Shown piece after piece: positions 15,443 to 23,633 of a stretch of DNA of 42,835 bases. Under the pieces are notes generated by a model, which ran no database searches, was not told the origin of the DNA, and saw only the letters and a list, made by a program, of their open reading frames with translations. Within the stretch, counting starts at the first letter, position 1; each line of letters begins with the position of its first letter. A program made the position numbers and the translations under genes. Origin of the DNA: Mesorhizobium silamurunense (GTDB lineage Bacteria; Pseudomonadota; Alphaproteobacteria; Rhizobiales; Rhizobiaceae); assembly GCF_014843825.1 (NCBI RefSeq), contig NZ_JHQR01000196.1:1-42835 (forward strand), given 5' to 3'.

Positions 15443-17881
15443 TTACATCCGCGCCCTGGCCGAGGTCGGGTCGTAAGGCGAATCCGCGATCACCTCGGCG
15501 ACCTTCCATTCCCCCAGGATCGCGACGTCCAGCTTCGTGCCGGGCTTGCTGAGACGCTCCGGCAAGAGCGCCAGCGCCACGTCATGCCCGAGCGCGTAGC
15601 CATAGCCGCCCGACGTGATGCGCCCGACCAGCGCGCCGTCGATGTAGAGGCCCTCGGAAGCGAGCGTGCTCGCGCCGTCGGTTTCAATTCTGAGCGTGAC
15701 CGACCGGCGCTGGTCGCCCCTTGCCTTGTATTTCAGCACCGCGTCGCGCCCGACAAAATCGCCCTTGTCGAGGCGGATGAAACGCTCGAGCCCGCTCTCC
15801 AGCGCGTTGAGCTCAGGATTCATGTCGCGATACATGGCGCGATAGGATTTTTCGAGCCTGAGCGACTCCAGCGCATGCAGCCCGACGAGCCGCATGCCGT
15901 GCTTCTCGCCCTCCTTCAGGATCGCGTCCAGCAGCTGCCGCTGGTAGTGTAGCGGATGATAGAGCTCCCAGCCGAGCTCGCCTTCATAGTTGACGCGCAG
16001 CAGCCTGACGTCGCTGGCCAGAGCGACGCTGCCGGTCTTCACGCTGAACCATGGGAAGCTTTCGTTCGAAAGTTCGACCTCCGACAGCGGTTGCAGCACC
16101 TCGCGCGCCTTGGGGCCAACGACCGTGAAGCAGCCGCGGTCGTTGGTGACGTTCCTCAGGCTGACATTGCCGTCGGCGGGAAGCAGTCTTGAGAGATCGT
16201 CGAAATTCCAGCGCTCCGCGCGCGGCGTCGAGATAAGGTAGAAGAGATCGTCCTTGAGGCGAGCGATCATGTATTCCGCCTGCACGCCGCCTCCCACCGT
16301 GAGGTGATGCGCGAGCGTCACCCGGCCGGCCGCTGGCAGCCGGTTGGCGAGGATGTTGTCGAGCCAGGCGGCAGCGTTCGGCCCCGAAACCTCGAACTTG
16401 GTCATCGGGGTCATCTCGACCAGGCCGACGGCGTTGCGCACCGCCTGGACTTCCTCGGCGACGAAATTCCCCTTGGGCGTCCAGCGCCAGCTATACTGGT
16501 CCTTGGCCTCGACGCCCTTCGGCGCGAACCAGTTGGGCATTTCCCAGCCGTTGAGCACGCCCCAGACCGCGCCGAGCTCGGTCAGCCTCGCATAGGAGGG
16601 CGCGGTCTTCTGCGGCCGGGCGGCGGGCATGTCCTGTCCGGGATATTTTTGTTCCGCATGCGTGCCCCAGGCCTCGCGGACCTTTTCGCGCGTCCAGGCC
16701 TTGTTGGCATAGTCGCCGAAGCGGCGCGGGTCGAGATCGGACGTGTCGAGGCTGTTGCCGCCCTCGACGATCCGCTCCGACAGATAGTAGCCGATCGTGC
16801 CGCCCCACAGGATACCGCCCGGCACGCCCTCGGCCAGCCACACATTGGGCAGGCCCCAGGCCGGCCCCATCAAGGGCAGCTCGTCCGCGGTCATCTGGAA
16901 CGGGCCGCGGACATTGGCCTTGATGCCCACTCGTCCCAGCTCCGGAACCAGCTGCAGTGCCTGCTCCCAGTTCCACGACACCGCCTCGAAATCCTCCTCG
17001 ACAAGATCGGCGCCGAACCAGGCGGGGACGCCGTCCTCCGCGAATAGCTTGAGGTGCTCGGTGCGCTCATAAGGCCCGAACATCAGGCCGTCGCCTTCTT
17101 CGCGCAGATACCCCTCAAAACCCTCGTCGCGCAGGATCGGCATTTCGGGACGTCCCTGCCGCTTGCGCTCCACGACCTCCGGCACGGCTTCGGTGATCCA
17201 GTACTGGTGCAGGATCGGGATCGCCGGGATGTCGAGGCCGAGCAACGCGCCGGTTTGGCGCGCATAGTTGCCGGTGGCGCAGATCACGTGCTCGCAGGTT
17301 ATGTCGCCCTTGTTCGTCTGCACGAGCCATTCGCCACCGGGCGTCCGCTTGAACCCGGTGACTTCGGTGTTGAGATAGACCTTGCTGCCCAGATCCCGCG
17401 CGCCTTTGGCCATGGCATGGGTCACGTCGGCCGGCGCGATATGGCCGTCGTCCGGATGATAGAGCGCGCCGAGCATATGGTCGTTGTCGAGAAGCGGGCA
17501 GAGCTCCCTGGCCTCCGCCGGCGTCAGCAATTGCGCCCGCATGCCCTGGACGTCGGCGACGCTCATATAGCTCTTGAACTCGTCGAGCCGATCCCTGGAA
17601 TTGGCGATGCGCAACTGGCCGCATTTGTGCCAGCCGACCGGCTGCCCGGTCTCGGCCTCGAGCCCTTCATAGATCTCGATGGTCTTCTTGATCATCCGCC
17701 CGACATTGATGTTGCGGGCATAGGACGGGACGAGGCCTGCCGCATGCCAGGTCGAGCCGGCCGTCAATTGGGTGCGCTCGAGCAGCGCCACGTCGGTCCA
17801 GCCGCGCTTGGCCAAGCCATACAAGATGCCGGCGCCGACGCAGCCTCCGCCGACGATCACCACTCTCGCATGTGTCTGCAT
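15443..17881 (-). CDS. FAD-dependent dimethylglycine/sarcosine dehydrogenase-like protein with GcvT domain
   Basis: 812 residues in two halves. The N-terminal half is a DAO-type flavoprotein with VVIVGGGCVGAGILYGLAKR and GSTWHAAGLV, whose His is the covalent FAD attachment residue in dimethylglycine and sarcosine dehydrogenases. The C-terminal half (about 430-812) is a GcvT-like tetrahydrofolate-binding domain (MTPMTKFEVSGPNAA, LGWELYHP, GLHALESLRLEKSYRAM). Such enzymes demethylate N-methylglycines and pass the one-carbon unit to THF. ATG 17881 is preferred to TTG 17884. It probably forms an operon with the downstream MDR enzyme. The exact substrate (dimethylglycine, sarcosine or another methylamine) is unresolved. 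Confidence 0.87.
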   Translation of the reverse strand: MQTHARVVIVGGGCVGAGILYGLAKRGWTDVALLERTQLTAGSTWHAAGLVPSYARNINVGRMIKKTIEIYEGLEAETGQPVGWHKCGQLRIANSRDRLDEFKSYMSVADVQGMRAQLLTPAEARELCPLLDNDHMLGALYHPDDGHIAPADVTHAMAKGARDLGSKVYLNTEVTGFKRTPGGEWLVQTNKGDITCEHVICATGNYARQTGALLGLDIPAIPILHQYWITEAVPEVVERKRQGRPEMPILRDEGFEGYLREEGDGLMFGPYERTEHLKLFAEDGVPAWFGADLVEEDFEAVSWNWEQALQLVPELGRVGIKANVRGPFQMTADELPLMGPAWGLPNVWLAEGVPGGILWGGTIGYYLSERIVEGGNSLDTSDLDPRRFGDYANKAWTREKVREAWGTHAEQKYPGQDMPAARPQKTAPSYARLTELGAVWGVLNGWEMPNWFAPKGVEAKDQYSWRWTPKGNFVAEEVQAVRNAVGLVEMTPMTKFEVSGPNAAAWLDNILANRLPAAGRVTLAHHLTVGGGVQAEYMIARLKDDLFYLISTPRAERWNFDDLSRLLPADGNVSLRNVTNDRGCFTVVGPKAREVLQPLSEVELSNESFPWFSVKTGSVALASDVRLLRVNYEGELGWELYHPLHYQRQLLDAILKEGEKHGMRLVGLHALESLRLEKSYRAMYRDMNPELNALESGLERFIRLDKGDFVGRDAVLKYKARGDQRRSVTLRIETDGASTLASEGLYIDGALVGRITSGGYGYALGHDVALALLPERLSKPGTKLDVAILGEWKVAEVIADSPYDPTSARARM

Positions 17882-18028
17882 CAAATCACCAAATCCGGAC
17901 CGTTTTCAAAGAGCGCCGCCGAAGCTACAGGCGACGGAAGGACATGTAACGTTCTGAAAAACTAGGGGTGACGATAAGCTGGGCTTATGCAGCGGTCCGC
18001 TTGGGCGGAGTGGCAAACTGGCGGCATT

Positions 18029-19027
18029 TCACTGCGCTTGCCCGTCCTGCGCGGTCTCGTCCTTGAAGTCGACTTTCGTGCCCGGCTTGACCATGGCGGC
18101 GAGGTCTTCGGCGTCCCAGTTGGTCAAGCGGATGCAGCCATGCGAGAAGGTCGTGCCGATCTTGCCGGGATCGGGCGTGCCGTGGATGCCGTAGCTTTCG
18201 ATCGAGAGGTCAATCCAGACCGATCCGACCGGATTGTTCGGCCCCTTGGCAATGGTGAACGGCCGTTTGGTCCTGATCCCCTTGAAGGCGAATTTCGGAT
18301 CGTAGTGATAGGTCGGGTTGTGGACCACGCGCCTGACCTCCGCCGCGCCGCTCGGCGCCGGCTTTTCCTCGCTGCCGATCGAGGCTGGGTAGACCGCGAG
18401 CGGCTTGCCCGAAGGATCGAGCACGCGCACCTGGCGGGACGCTTTGTCGACCTCGACGCTGGCGACTGCTGCGGGAGGATCGCCTCGGCCGACATCAGAC
18501 ACCACCAGCGTTGTGTCGGCCTTCCTCAAACCGGTTTTGGGATTGAGCATTCTCAGCACTTGTTCGCTGAGGTGGAAACGCTCGGCTAGCTTCTCCCGCG
18601 CGTTGCGGTAGCCGAGCCGCTTCAAATGCGCCATTCGTTCCATGCGCGCAGGGATACGCCTGGTGAAGGGCCCGCGCACATCCTTGGCCGTGACCTCGTA
18701 ATTTGTCAGCACCGGGCCGGCGAAGGTTGCCGCGAGCTTGTTCCAGGTCTCGCGCGTGAGCTTGCCGTCGGACGGCAGCCCGTTCGCCGCCTGGAAGGCC
18801 GCGACGGCCTTGGCGAAATTGTCGGAAAGGCGGCCGTCGATCAGGCCGGGCGAGAAGCGGGCGCGATCGAGAAGAATCTGCGCCTTGAGCAGCATCGGAT
18901 CGACGCCCTTCGGCTCGCCCTCGCTGAACTGCGCCTGATTGACCGCGTCGAACTCCAGCTTGGCAGCCTGCGCCCCGCTGCATGCGAGCGTGAGGGCCAC
19001 CGCGACGACGAGAAGGAGCCTTACCAT
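18029..19027 (-). CDS. L,D-transpeptidase (YkuD) with peptidoglycan-binding domain
   Basis: Periplasmic cross-linking enzyme of peptidoglycan; 332 residues. A signal peptide (MVRLLLVVAVALTLACSGAQ) leads, with a Cys near the end (LACSG) that might make it a lipoprotein. A PG_binding_1 domain lies at about 35-95 (LDRARFSPGLIDGRLSDNF), and the YkuD domain ends in HGTPDPGKIG...SHGCIRLTN, with catalytic His and Cys in the standard spacing. ATG 19027 has GGAG eight bases upstream; longer in-frame starts add a basic tail without support. It is transcribed alone. Alphaproteobacteria often rely on 3-3 cross-links made by such enzymes. Confidence 0.92.
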   Translation of the reverse strand: MVRLLLVVAVALTLACSGAQAAKLEFDAVNQAQFSEGEPKGVDPMLLKAQILLDRARFSPGLIDGRLSDNFAKAVAAFQAANGLPSDGKLTRETWNKLAATFAGPVLTNYEVTAKDVRGPFTRRIPARMERMAHLKRLGYRNAREKLAERFHLSEQVLRMLNPKTGLRKADTTLVVSDVGRGDPPAAVASVEVDKASRQVRVLDPSGKPLAVYPASIGSEEKPAPSGAAEVRRVVHNPTYHYDPKFAFKGIRTKRPFTIAKGPNNPVGSVWIDLSIESYGIHGTPDPGKIGTTFSHGCIRLTNWDAEDLAAMVKPGTKVDFKDETAQDGQAQ

Positions 19028-19350
19028 CGACGTCACTCCGGAACTTCGACAGGACCTGTCTCTATGACGCGGCGCGGCCGATCTGGTTCCTGTCACGAGA
19101 GTCGTGCGAAGATCACCGCGAATGTGCACTCTTGGGCATATGAGTTTGAATTTTAAGCCGGAACCAGTTCCCAAGAACGCGAATTGCTGGCATGATTGTA
19201 TAAGGGCCTATGCATTTTTCTGATTCCATGGCCCCTCGTCCTGGTGACCGGCGGCTCCCCAACGCCCCCCGCCCATGCCGTCGGTTGCCCCATTTGAGGG
19301 CCCAAAGCCCCGCAGAGCCAGCCGAAAGGCAGCTGGCCCGCCAGATGAAC
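19028..19350. other. Intergenic region, nothing recognised
   Basis: About 320 bp between the transpeptidase gene and the DUF982 genes. A small GC-rich hairpin (GCCAGC...GCTGGC, near 19317-19337) is seen. No start with a ribosome site supports any of the open frames crossing it. Confidence 0.35.
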
Positions 19351-19373
19351 GAGGCGGCGTCAGTCGCCGCCTC
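19351..19373 (-). terminator. Hairpin after the DUF982 genes
   Basis: GAGGCGGCG (19351-19359) pairs with CGCCGCCTC (19365-19373) around a 5-base loop, seven bases past the stop of the second DUF982 gene. There is no T tract, so intrinsic termination is uncertain. Confidence 0.55.
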
Positions 19374-19380
19374 AGTCACA

Positions 19381-19665
19381 TCAAGCATGCTTCGGCCGGG
19401 CTTTTCCTGTTGCGGGAGGAATTGCTCCATCCTCGATAAGGATGTCCTTCTTGCGAGCAAAGGCAACGAAGACACCTCTCGCTGTCTCTGCGTCGATATC
19501 CCCTGCCAGCGCGGCCTTGCAAGCACGGATTGCCGCCTTCTGCTCGGGGCTGTTGCCACACCAGTCGACGACAAATTGATAGGCGTCTGCGACAGTATTC
19601 AACTGACGCGGGAATCCCAGTCCGACCCAGACGCGGATGGGCTTTTCGAACGGTTCGGCAAGCAT
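19381..19665 (-). CDS. DUF982-domain protein (second of tandem pair)
   Basis: 94 residues, function unknown. DUF982 is a small domain found almost only in Rhizobiales; its pattern is visible here (FEKPIRVWVGLGFPRQLNTV, DAYQFVVDWCGNSPEQKAAI, RACKAALAGDIDAETARGVF). ATG 19665 has GGAG eight bases upstream. The start is 25 bp after the stop of the first DUF982 gene, so the two share a transcript. Confidence 0.82.
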   Translation of the reverse strand: MLAEPFEKPIRVWVGLGFPRQLNTVADAYQFVVDWCGNSPEQKAAIRACKAALAGDIDAETARGVFVAFARKKDILIEDGAIPPATGKARPKHA

Positions 19666-19690
19666 CGCGACTGCTCCGTTCTGCGACGCT

Positions 19691-19996
19691 CTACGCAACC
19701 ACTCCGCCGCCGCGACCGCCGCCTTTGCCGGTCATCCAAGGCAAGGCGACGTTCACTTCCTCGTGGATTTTGACGGACTTTGCGAAACCGCAAAACGCAT
19801 CTCTAGCGGCCGTCAGCGGATAACTGCTGTCGAATGCTCGCTGGCAGGCACGCAGGGCGGTCTCGTAGATGGTGCCGCGTCTGTTCCTGGGCCATTCGTA
19901 GAGAAATTCCAGGGCGTCTTCGAGGCACGCGATTTCCTGGATAAGGCCGTTGCCGCTCTTCACGAAAACAGGGCTGTCAAACATCCGATCGTTCAT
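19691..19996 (-). CDS. DUF982-domain protein (first of tandem pair)
   Basis: 101 residues. The DUF982 pattern is clear: FDSPVFVKSGNGLIQEIACL, DALEFLYEWPRNRRGTIYET, ALRACQRAFDSSYPLTAARD. A strong ribosome site (GGAGG, five bases before ATG 19996) fixes the start; longer readings to 20338 are not supported. The C terminus carries a Gly-rich tail (MTGKGGGRGGGVVA), absent from its neighbour. It differs enough from the second gene to be an old duplication. Confidence 0.82.
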   Translation of the reverse strand: MNDRMFDSPVFVKSGNGLIQEIACLEDALEFLYEWPRNRRGTIYETALRACQRAFDSSYPLTAARDAFCGFAKSVKIHEEVNVALPWMTGKGGGRGGGVVA

Positions 19997-20243
19997 AAGA
20001 TCCTCCAAGTCGAACGAACAATTTGAGTTTGGGATAGGCAGGGGCTCACAGCGGTCCGCGCCTGGCTGCGATATGGGTTTATGGGTTTTGGCCGTCAAGA
20101 TCAGGGCGTGCGGGAATGTCCCGGCGCAATAGGGAACTTTCTGCTGCCTTTGCAGTTCGGTGCGTAGCGAAACGGCAAACTCCCTCTGCTCTGAATGAGG
20201 GCCATGGTCCGCGAGCGAGTCATTCGTCTCGCTCAATTGCAGA

Positions 20244-20273
20244 AGCCCGCCCGCAGTCCTCCCCGGGCGGGCT
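20244..20273 (-). terminator. Terminator-like hairpin after the 20346-20651 gene
   Basis: AGCCCGCCCG (20244-20253) pairs exactly with CGGGCGGGCT (20264-20273). T tracts on either side are short. It lies about 70 bp past the stop of the minus-strand gene at 20346. Confidence 0.6.
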
Positions 20274-20281
20274 TTGGCTGG

Positions 20282-20328
20282 GTGCACTTTCAGGAAAAGC
20301 GTGAAACGGTTTCCGTGCGGAATTGCCG
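20282..20328. repeat. RIME-like repeat fragment
   Basis: The sequence CAGGAAAAGCGTGAAACGGT then TTCCGTGCGGAATTGC shares its core (AGAAAAAGCGTGAAACGG) with the element at 42709. It is a different subtype from copies A-D. Confidence 0.6.
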
Positions 20329-20345
20329 ACAGACCCAAGTCTTCC

Positions 20346-20651
20346 TCACTCCGGCCGGTCGATCAGCGGCGCCTTTCGCGCGGGAGGCTTATGGGCGGTC
20401 ACCAGCCTGACCTTATCGATGTCCACTGTGACCGGCACGCCGAGCTTCACCGTCACTCGGTCCCCATTGACGCAGGTTACATCTCCGACAAGCTCGATCG
20501 GCTGGCCTCTCTTCACGGTTGACGTGCGGTCGACGATCGAATGCGGCTGGCCGTAGGATGGGATCGACACGCTGACACGGTCCTCCGTCACCCGCCGCCG
20601 AACAGTTGCTGTAATGGCGACCTCGTCGCCGACCTTGATGCCTGTGGCCAT
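20346..20651 (-). CDS. Hypothetical protein, beta-rich
   Basis: 101 residues, not recognised. The sequence alternates valines and polar residues (MATGIKVGDEVAITATVRRR, VKLGVPVTVDIDKVRLVTAH), suggesting a small beta-barrel, perhaps SH3- or OB-like. A terminator-like hairpin follows. No Shine-Dalgarno is seen before ATG 20651; the upstream bases are pyrimidine-rich (ACCCTTCCTTC), so the start is uncertain or initiation is SD-independent. Confidence 0.65.
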   Translation of the reverse strand: MATGIKVGDEVAITATVRRRVTEDRVSVSIPSYGQPHSIVDRTSTVKRGQPIELVGDVTCVNGDRVTVKLGVPVTVDIDKVRLVTAHKPPARKAPLIDRPE

Positions 20652-20767
20652 GAAGGAAGGGTGGCGCGGCCGTCTGCTTTGTCAAGCGGTTGCTAATGTA
20701 TCGCCGCGAAGCTTTTCAGCGCGCGTTTTGGAATGGGGTCGAGAAAGCCGAATCCGGCTCGAACAGG

Positions 20768-20929
20768 CTACAGCTTGCGCAACAGCGCCTTCGCTTCGCG
20801 AACGAGCGAACCCCAGTTCAGGCCCAGGAAAGAAATGAGTTCCAAAGCCTGCGCTTCGGTAATGCCGATCTCCTGAACAAGCCGTTGGACGACGGATTCC
20901 TGTGATTGATTTTCAGATTTGTGCGCCAT
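20768..20929 (-). CDS. Small protein with DUF3606-like helices
   Basis: 53 residues. The core (VVQRLVQEIGITEAQALELI, then LGLNWGSLVREAKALL) resembles the helix pair of small rhizobial DUF3606-type proteins, but only loosely. AGGGGA precedes ATG 20929; a start at 20953 adds eight residues without support. Function unknown. Confidence 0.6.
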   Translation of the reverse strand: MAHKSENQSQESVVQRLVQEIGITEAQALELISFLGLNWGSLVREAKALLRKL

Positions 20930-21020
20930 GGCGAGTCCCCTATGGCGGCGCAACGTTCAAGTCAGGGGTTTGTTCCCGTCAATTCACGGACCCCGGCGTG
21001 GCCTTGCGGGCGGCGGCTCG

Positions 21021-21251
21021 TCATTTGCTGGAAGCGAGCTTCTGGATACGTCCCTTGTCCAGACGGAATACTCCGTCAGTGCCGCCCTGGCGCTCGAAGT
21101 CAGTCTGGAGTTCATCCCACGTACCCAGATATTCGCCGCACTCGGCGCAATGGATTCGGGTGGCGGGCTGAGCATCGGCCGGAATCTGCAACCGGATCAC
21201 ACCGCAAAACGGGCATTCCAATTTGTGGTTCAGATACGCACCGACGATCAT
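21021..21251 (-). CDS. Small zinc-ribbon-like protein
   Basis: 76 residues. Two CxxC pairs (LECPFCGVIRL and IHCAECGEYLGTW) spaced about 19 apart form a probable zinc ribbon. The C-terminal part (LQTDFERQGGTDGVF) is polar. GGTGGG lies upstream of ATG 21251; the frame opens earlier at 21275. It may bind nucleic acid or protein; nothing else is evident. Another small two-CxxC protein is at 42508. Confidence 0.65.
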   Translation of the reverse strand: MIVGAYLNHKLECPFCGVIRLQIPADAQPATRIHCAECGEYLGTWDELQTDFERQGGTDGVFRLDKGRIQKLASSK

Positions 21252-21305
21252 TGCCCACCATCGCGCAACCGGCATGTCCGCGCAAGCTGCGGATTTTCGG
21301 CAGCT

Positions 21306-22193
21306 TCAGCCCGGCTCGATCTCCGAAAACAGCCAATCCCGAAACGCCTTGACCTTGCGCTGGCGGATCGCTTCCGGCGGGTAGACGAGGTGGAAGCTGG
21401 AGACGGCTTTCAGCGCGTGGTCGAATGGCCGGACCAGCCTGCCAGTGGCGAGGTCGGCCGAAACGAGCATGGTGCGGCCGAGCACCACGCCTTCGCCCTG
21501 AACGGCGGATTCCACCGCGAAGGTGGCGGAATCGAAGGTGAGCCCGCTGTTCGGGTCGACGCCTTCGACGCCGGCGCTGGCCAGCCAGGCCGCCCAGTCG
21601 ATCCGGTAGCCGTCGCGGATCAGCGTGTGATGCTTGAGGTCCGCGGGCTTCCTGAGAGGATGCGGCCCCTCCAAGAGCTTCGGGCTGCAGACGGGAAACA
21701 CCTCCTCGCCGGTAAGGAATTCCGACGTCAGCCCGGGATAGTGCCCGCCGCCATAGCGGATGGCGACATCGATGCCGTCGCCACGGAAATTGGTGAGCTT
21801 GCCGGTGGTCGAGACGCGCACGTCGATGTCGCCATGCGCGCGATGGAAGCGGTAGAGCCGGGGCACCAGCCATTTTCCGGCAAAACCGTCGGAGGTGCTG
21901 ACATTCAAGGTCGAGCCCGAAAGACGCGACGTCGCCGTCCGGGTGGCCAAGGCAAGCTGGTCGAGCATTTCGCGCACGGCCAGCGCGTAAGGCTCGCCGA
22001 CTGGGGTGAGCCGCACCGAACGCGTCGCGCGCTCGAAGAGCTGCACGCCGAGCTGGTCCTCGAGATGTTTTACCGCCCGGCTGATGGCGCCATGCGTGAC
22101 GTTGAGCTCGTCCGCCGCCCTGGAGAAATTCAGATGCCGGGCGGCGGCCTCGAAGGCCGGCAATGCATTCAGTGGCGGCAGTCCGCGGGCCAT
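21306..22193 (-). CDS. LysR-family regulator, GcvA-like
   Basis: 295 residues. The N-terminal HTH is of the GcvA subgroup (LPPLNALPAFEAAARHLNFS, AADELNVTHGAISRAVKHLE, LGVQLFERATRSVRLT), followed by the substrate-binding domain. It is transcribed divergently from the VOC-SDR pair. A T-N11-A type palindrome lies in between (22204-22226), so it probably controls those genes and itself. The inducer is unknown. Confidence 0.92.
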   Translation of the reverse strand: MARGLPPLNALPAFEAAARHLNFSRAADELNVTHGAISRAVKHLEDQLGVQLFERATRSVRLTPVGEPYALAVREMLDQLALATRTATSRLSGSTLNVSTSDGFAGKWLVPRLYRFHRAHGDIDVRVSTTGKLTNFRGDGIDVAIRYGGGHYPGLTSEFLTGEEVFPVCSPKLLEGPHPLRKPADLKHHTLIRDGYRIDWAAWLASAGVEGVDPNSGLTFDSATFAVESAVQGEGVVLGRTMLVSADLATGRLVRPFDHALKAVSSFHLVYPPEAIRQRKVKAFRDWLFSEIEPG

Positions 22194-22203
22194 GGCGAAA
22201 TCT

Positions 22204-22226
22204 ATTTGTGAGCGTTAGTAACAAAT
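22204..22226. promoter_or_regulatory. Candidate LysR binding site
   Basis: ATTTGT (22204-22209) and ACAAAT (22221-22226) are exact inverted repeats with an 11-bp spacer, the usual LysR spacing. The site starts 11 bp upstream of the LysR start codon and lies 100 bp before the VOC gene. Confidence 0.65.
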
Positions 22227-22328
22227 ACTTGCCAAATTTTGGTTTGTCTACCGGGCATTTTCCAGTCAAAAATCCTCACAGCACTTGTGATCAAAGCTCA
22301 CCCCAACGATCAAACCTGCGAGGACAAC

Positions 22329-22814
22329 ATGGCTACCGTTCATCCCTTCCTGTGGTTCAACCTCAATGCCGAAGGGGCGCGCGACTTCTATCTGTCGGTC
22401 TTCAGGAACGGCCGGGCGCTCGGGTCGATCGAGTTCACGGATTTCGTCGGCGGCACCAACAAGACCGTGCCGCACGCGATCTTCGACTTCGAGCTCGAAG
22501 GCCAGCGCTTCACCGCGCTTAACGCCGGCTCGATGCCGTCCTTCAACGAGAGGATCTCGCTCTATATCGAGACGAAGGACCAGGCCGAGACCGACTACTA
22601 CTGGAACGCGCTGACTGCGGGCGGCGGCTCGGAAAAACCCTGCGGCTGGCTGCAGGACAAGTTCGGCGTCTATTGGCAGATCATCCCGGAACCGGCGCTG
22701 CGCTTGATGAACGATCCGGACCGCGAGAAGGCCGACCGGGCGCGGCAGGCGATGTACTCGATGAGCAAGATCATCCTCGCCGATATCGAGGCGGCCCACG
22801 CCGGCCGCGCGTAA
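22329..22814 (+). CDS. VOC/PhnB-like (glyoxalase fold) protein
   Basis: 161 residues. The pattern FLWFNLNAEGARDFYLSVF...LQDKFGVYWQIIP is that of the PhnB-like branch of the vicinal oxygen chelate superfamily, whose members often lack a known reaction. The start at 22329 has GAGG upstream and is preferred to 22239. It is the first gene after the LysR regulator and lies 36 bp before the SDR gene, so the two form an operon. Confidence 0.85.
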   Translation: MATVHPFLWFNLNAEGARDFYLSVFRNGRALGSIEFTDFVGGTNKTVPHAIFDFELEGQRFTALNAGSMPSFNERISLYIETKDQAETDYYWNALTAGGGSEKPCGWLQDKFGVYWQIIPEPALRLMNDPDREKADRARQAMYSMSKIILADIEAAHAGRA

Positions 22815-22850
22815 TTCTCAACCCCATAGCTGAAAAGACGGAGGAACCCC

Positions 22851-23582
22851 ATGGCTGCGCTCACGGGAAGCAGGATCATTGTCGTCGGAGGCAGCTCCGG
22901 CATCGGTTTCGGCGTGGCGGCGGCCGCGCTGGAAAGCGGCGCGGAGGTGGCAATCGTCGGCCGCTCGGCGGAGAAGCTCAAGGCCGCCGAAAAAAGGCTC
23001 GCCGGGGCAGGGCGGGTGACGGCGATTGCCGCTGACATGGCGAACGAGGCGGATGTCGCCCGCCTGTTCGGCGCGGTGGGCGCCTTCGATCATCTGGTCG
23101 CGACGGCCGGCACGCCGCCCCCCAACTTCCCGATTGGCAAGACGGACATGGCGTTCGTACGCCAGTTCGTCGACGGCAAGCTGATCGGCGCGGTGATGCT
23201 GGCCAAGCATGCCGTGCGTACGCTGAGGAAAGGAGGCTCCATGACCTTCACCTCCGGCATCAACAAGGACCGGCCGCCGGTCCCCGGCGGCTCGGTCGTC
23301 TCGGCGGTAGCCGGCTCCTTCACCTATTTCGCCCGTGCGCTGGCGCTGGAGCTTGCCCCGACGCGGGTCAACATCGTCTCGCCTGGCTGGGTCGACACCG
23401 AGATGTGGGACGAGATCGTCGGCGAGGCCAAGGCCGGCTACTTCGACCAGATGGGCGAGCGTATTCCGGCGGGAAAGGTCGCGACGCCGGCCGACGTGGC
23501 GCCGGCCTATCTCTATCTGATGCAGAACGAGTTCATGACGGGGGAGACGATCCACATCGATGGCGGGCAGAGGCTGATGTGA
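22851..23582 (+). CDS. SDR-family protein lacking the catalytic Tyr-Lys
   Basis: 243 residues of short-chain dehydrogenase type with an intact NAD(P)-binding motif (IIVVGGSSGIGFGVAAAALE) and C-terminal features (NIVSPGWVDTEMW, IHIDGGQRL). Ser135 is present (TFTSGIN), but the YxxxK positions align with Val150 and Ala154 (GGSVVSAVAGSF) instead of Tyr and Lys. It may bind nucleotide without classic catalysis, or use another mechanism. It is co-transcribed with the VOC protein. Its last 76 bp are duplicated at 26003-26078. Confidence 0.87.
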   Translation: MAALTGSRIIVVGGSSGIGFGVAAAALESGAEVAIVGRSAEKLKAAEKRLAGAGRVTAIAADMANEADVARLFGAVGAFDHLVATAGTPPPNFPIGKTDMAFVRQFVDGKLIGAVMLAKHAVRTLRKGGSMTFTSGINKDRPPVPGGSVVSAVAGSFTYFARALALELAPTRVNIVSPGWVDTEMWDEIVGEAKAGYFDQMGERIPAGKVATPADVAPAYLYLMQNEFMTGETIHIDGGQRLM

Positions 23583-23633
23583 CCTTTGCGGGAAACGGCG
23601 CGATCTCCGAAAGCGCGAAATCGGCCGGATGGG

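Larger units (their letters stand above)
19997..20345. other. Intergenic region with hairpin and partial repeat
   Basis: This 350-bp gap contains a terminator-like hairpin (20244-20273) and a RIME-like fragment (20282-20328), with the promoter of the DUF982 pair expected near 20000-20050. No gene is supported. Confidence 0.5.

Noticed and set aside
20944..22211. 430-residue plus-strand frame antisense to the LysR gene
   Set aside because: It is the antisense shadow of the LysR gene and the zinc-ribbon gene; no ribosome site or domains.
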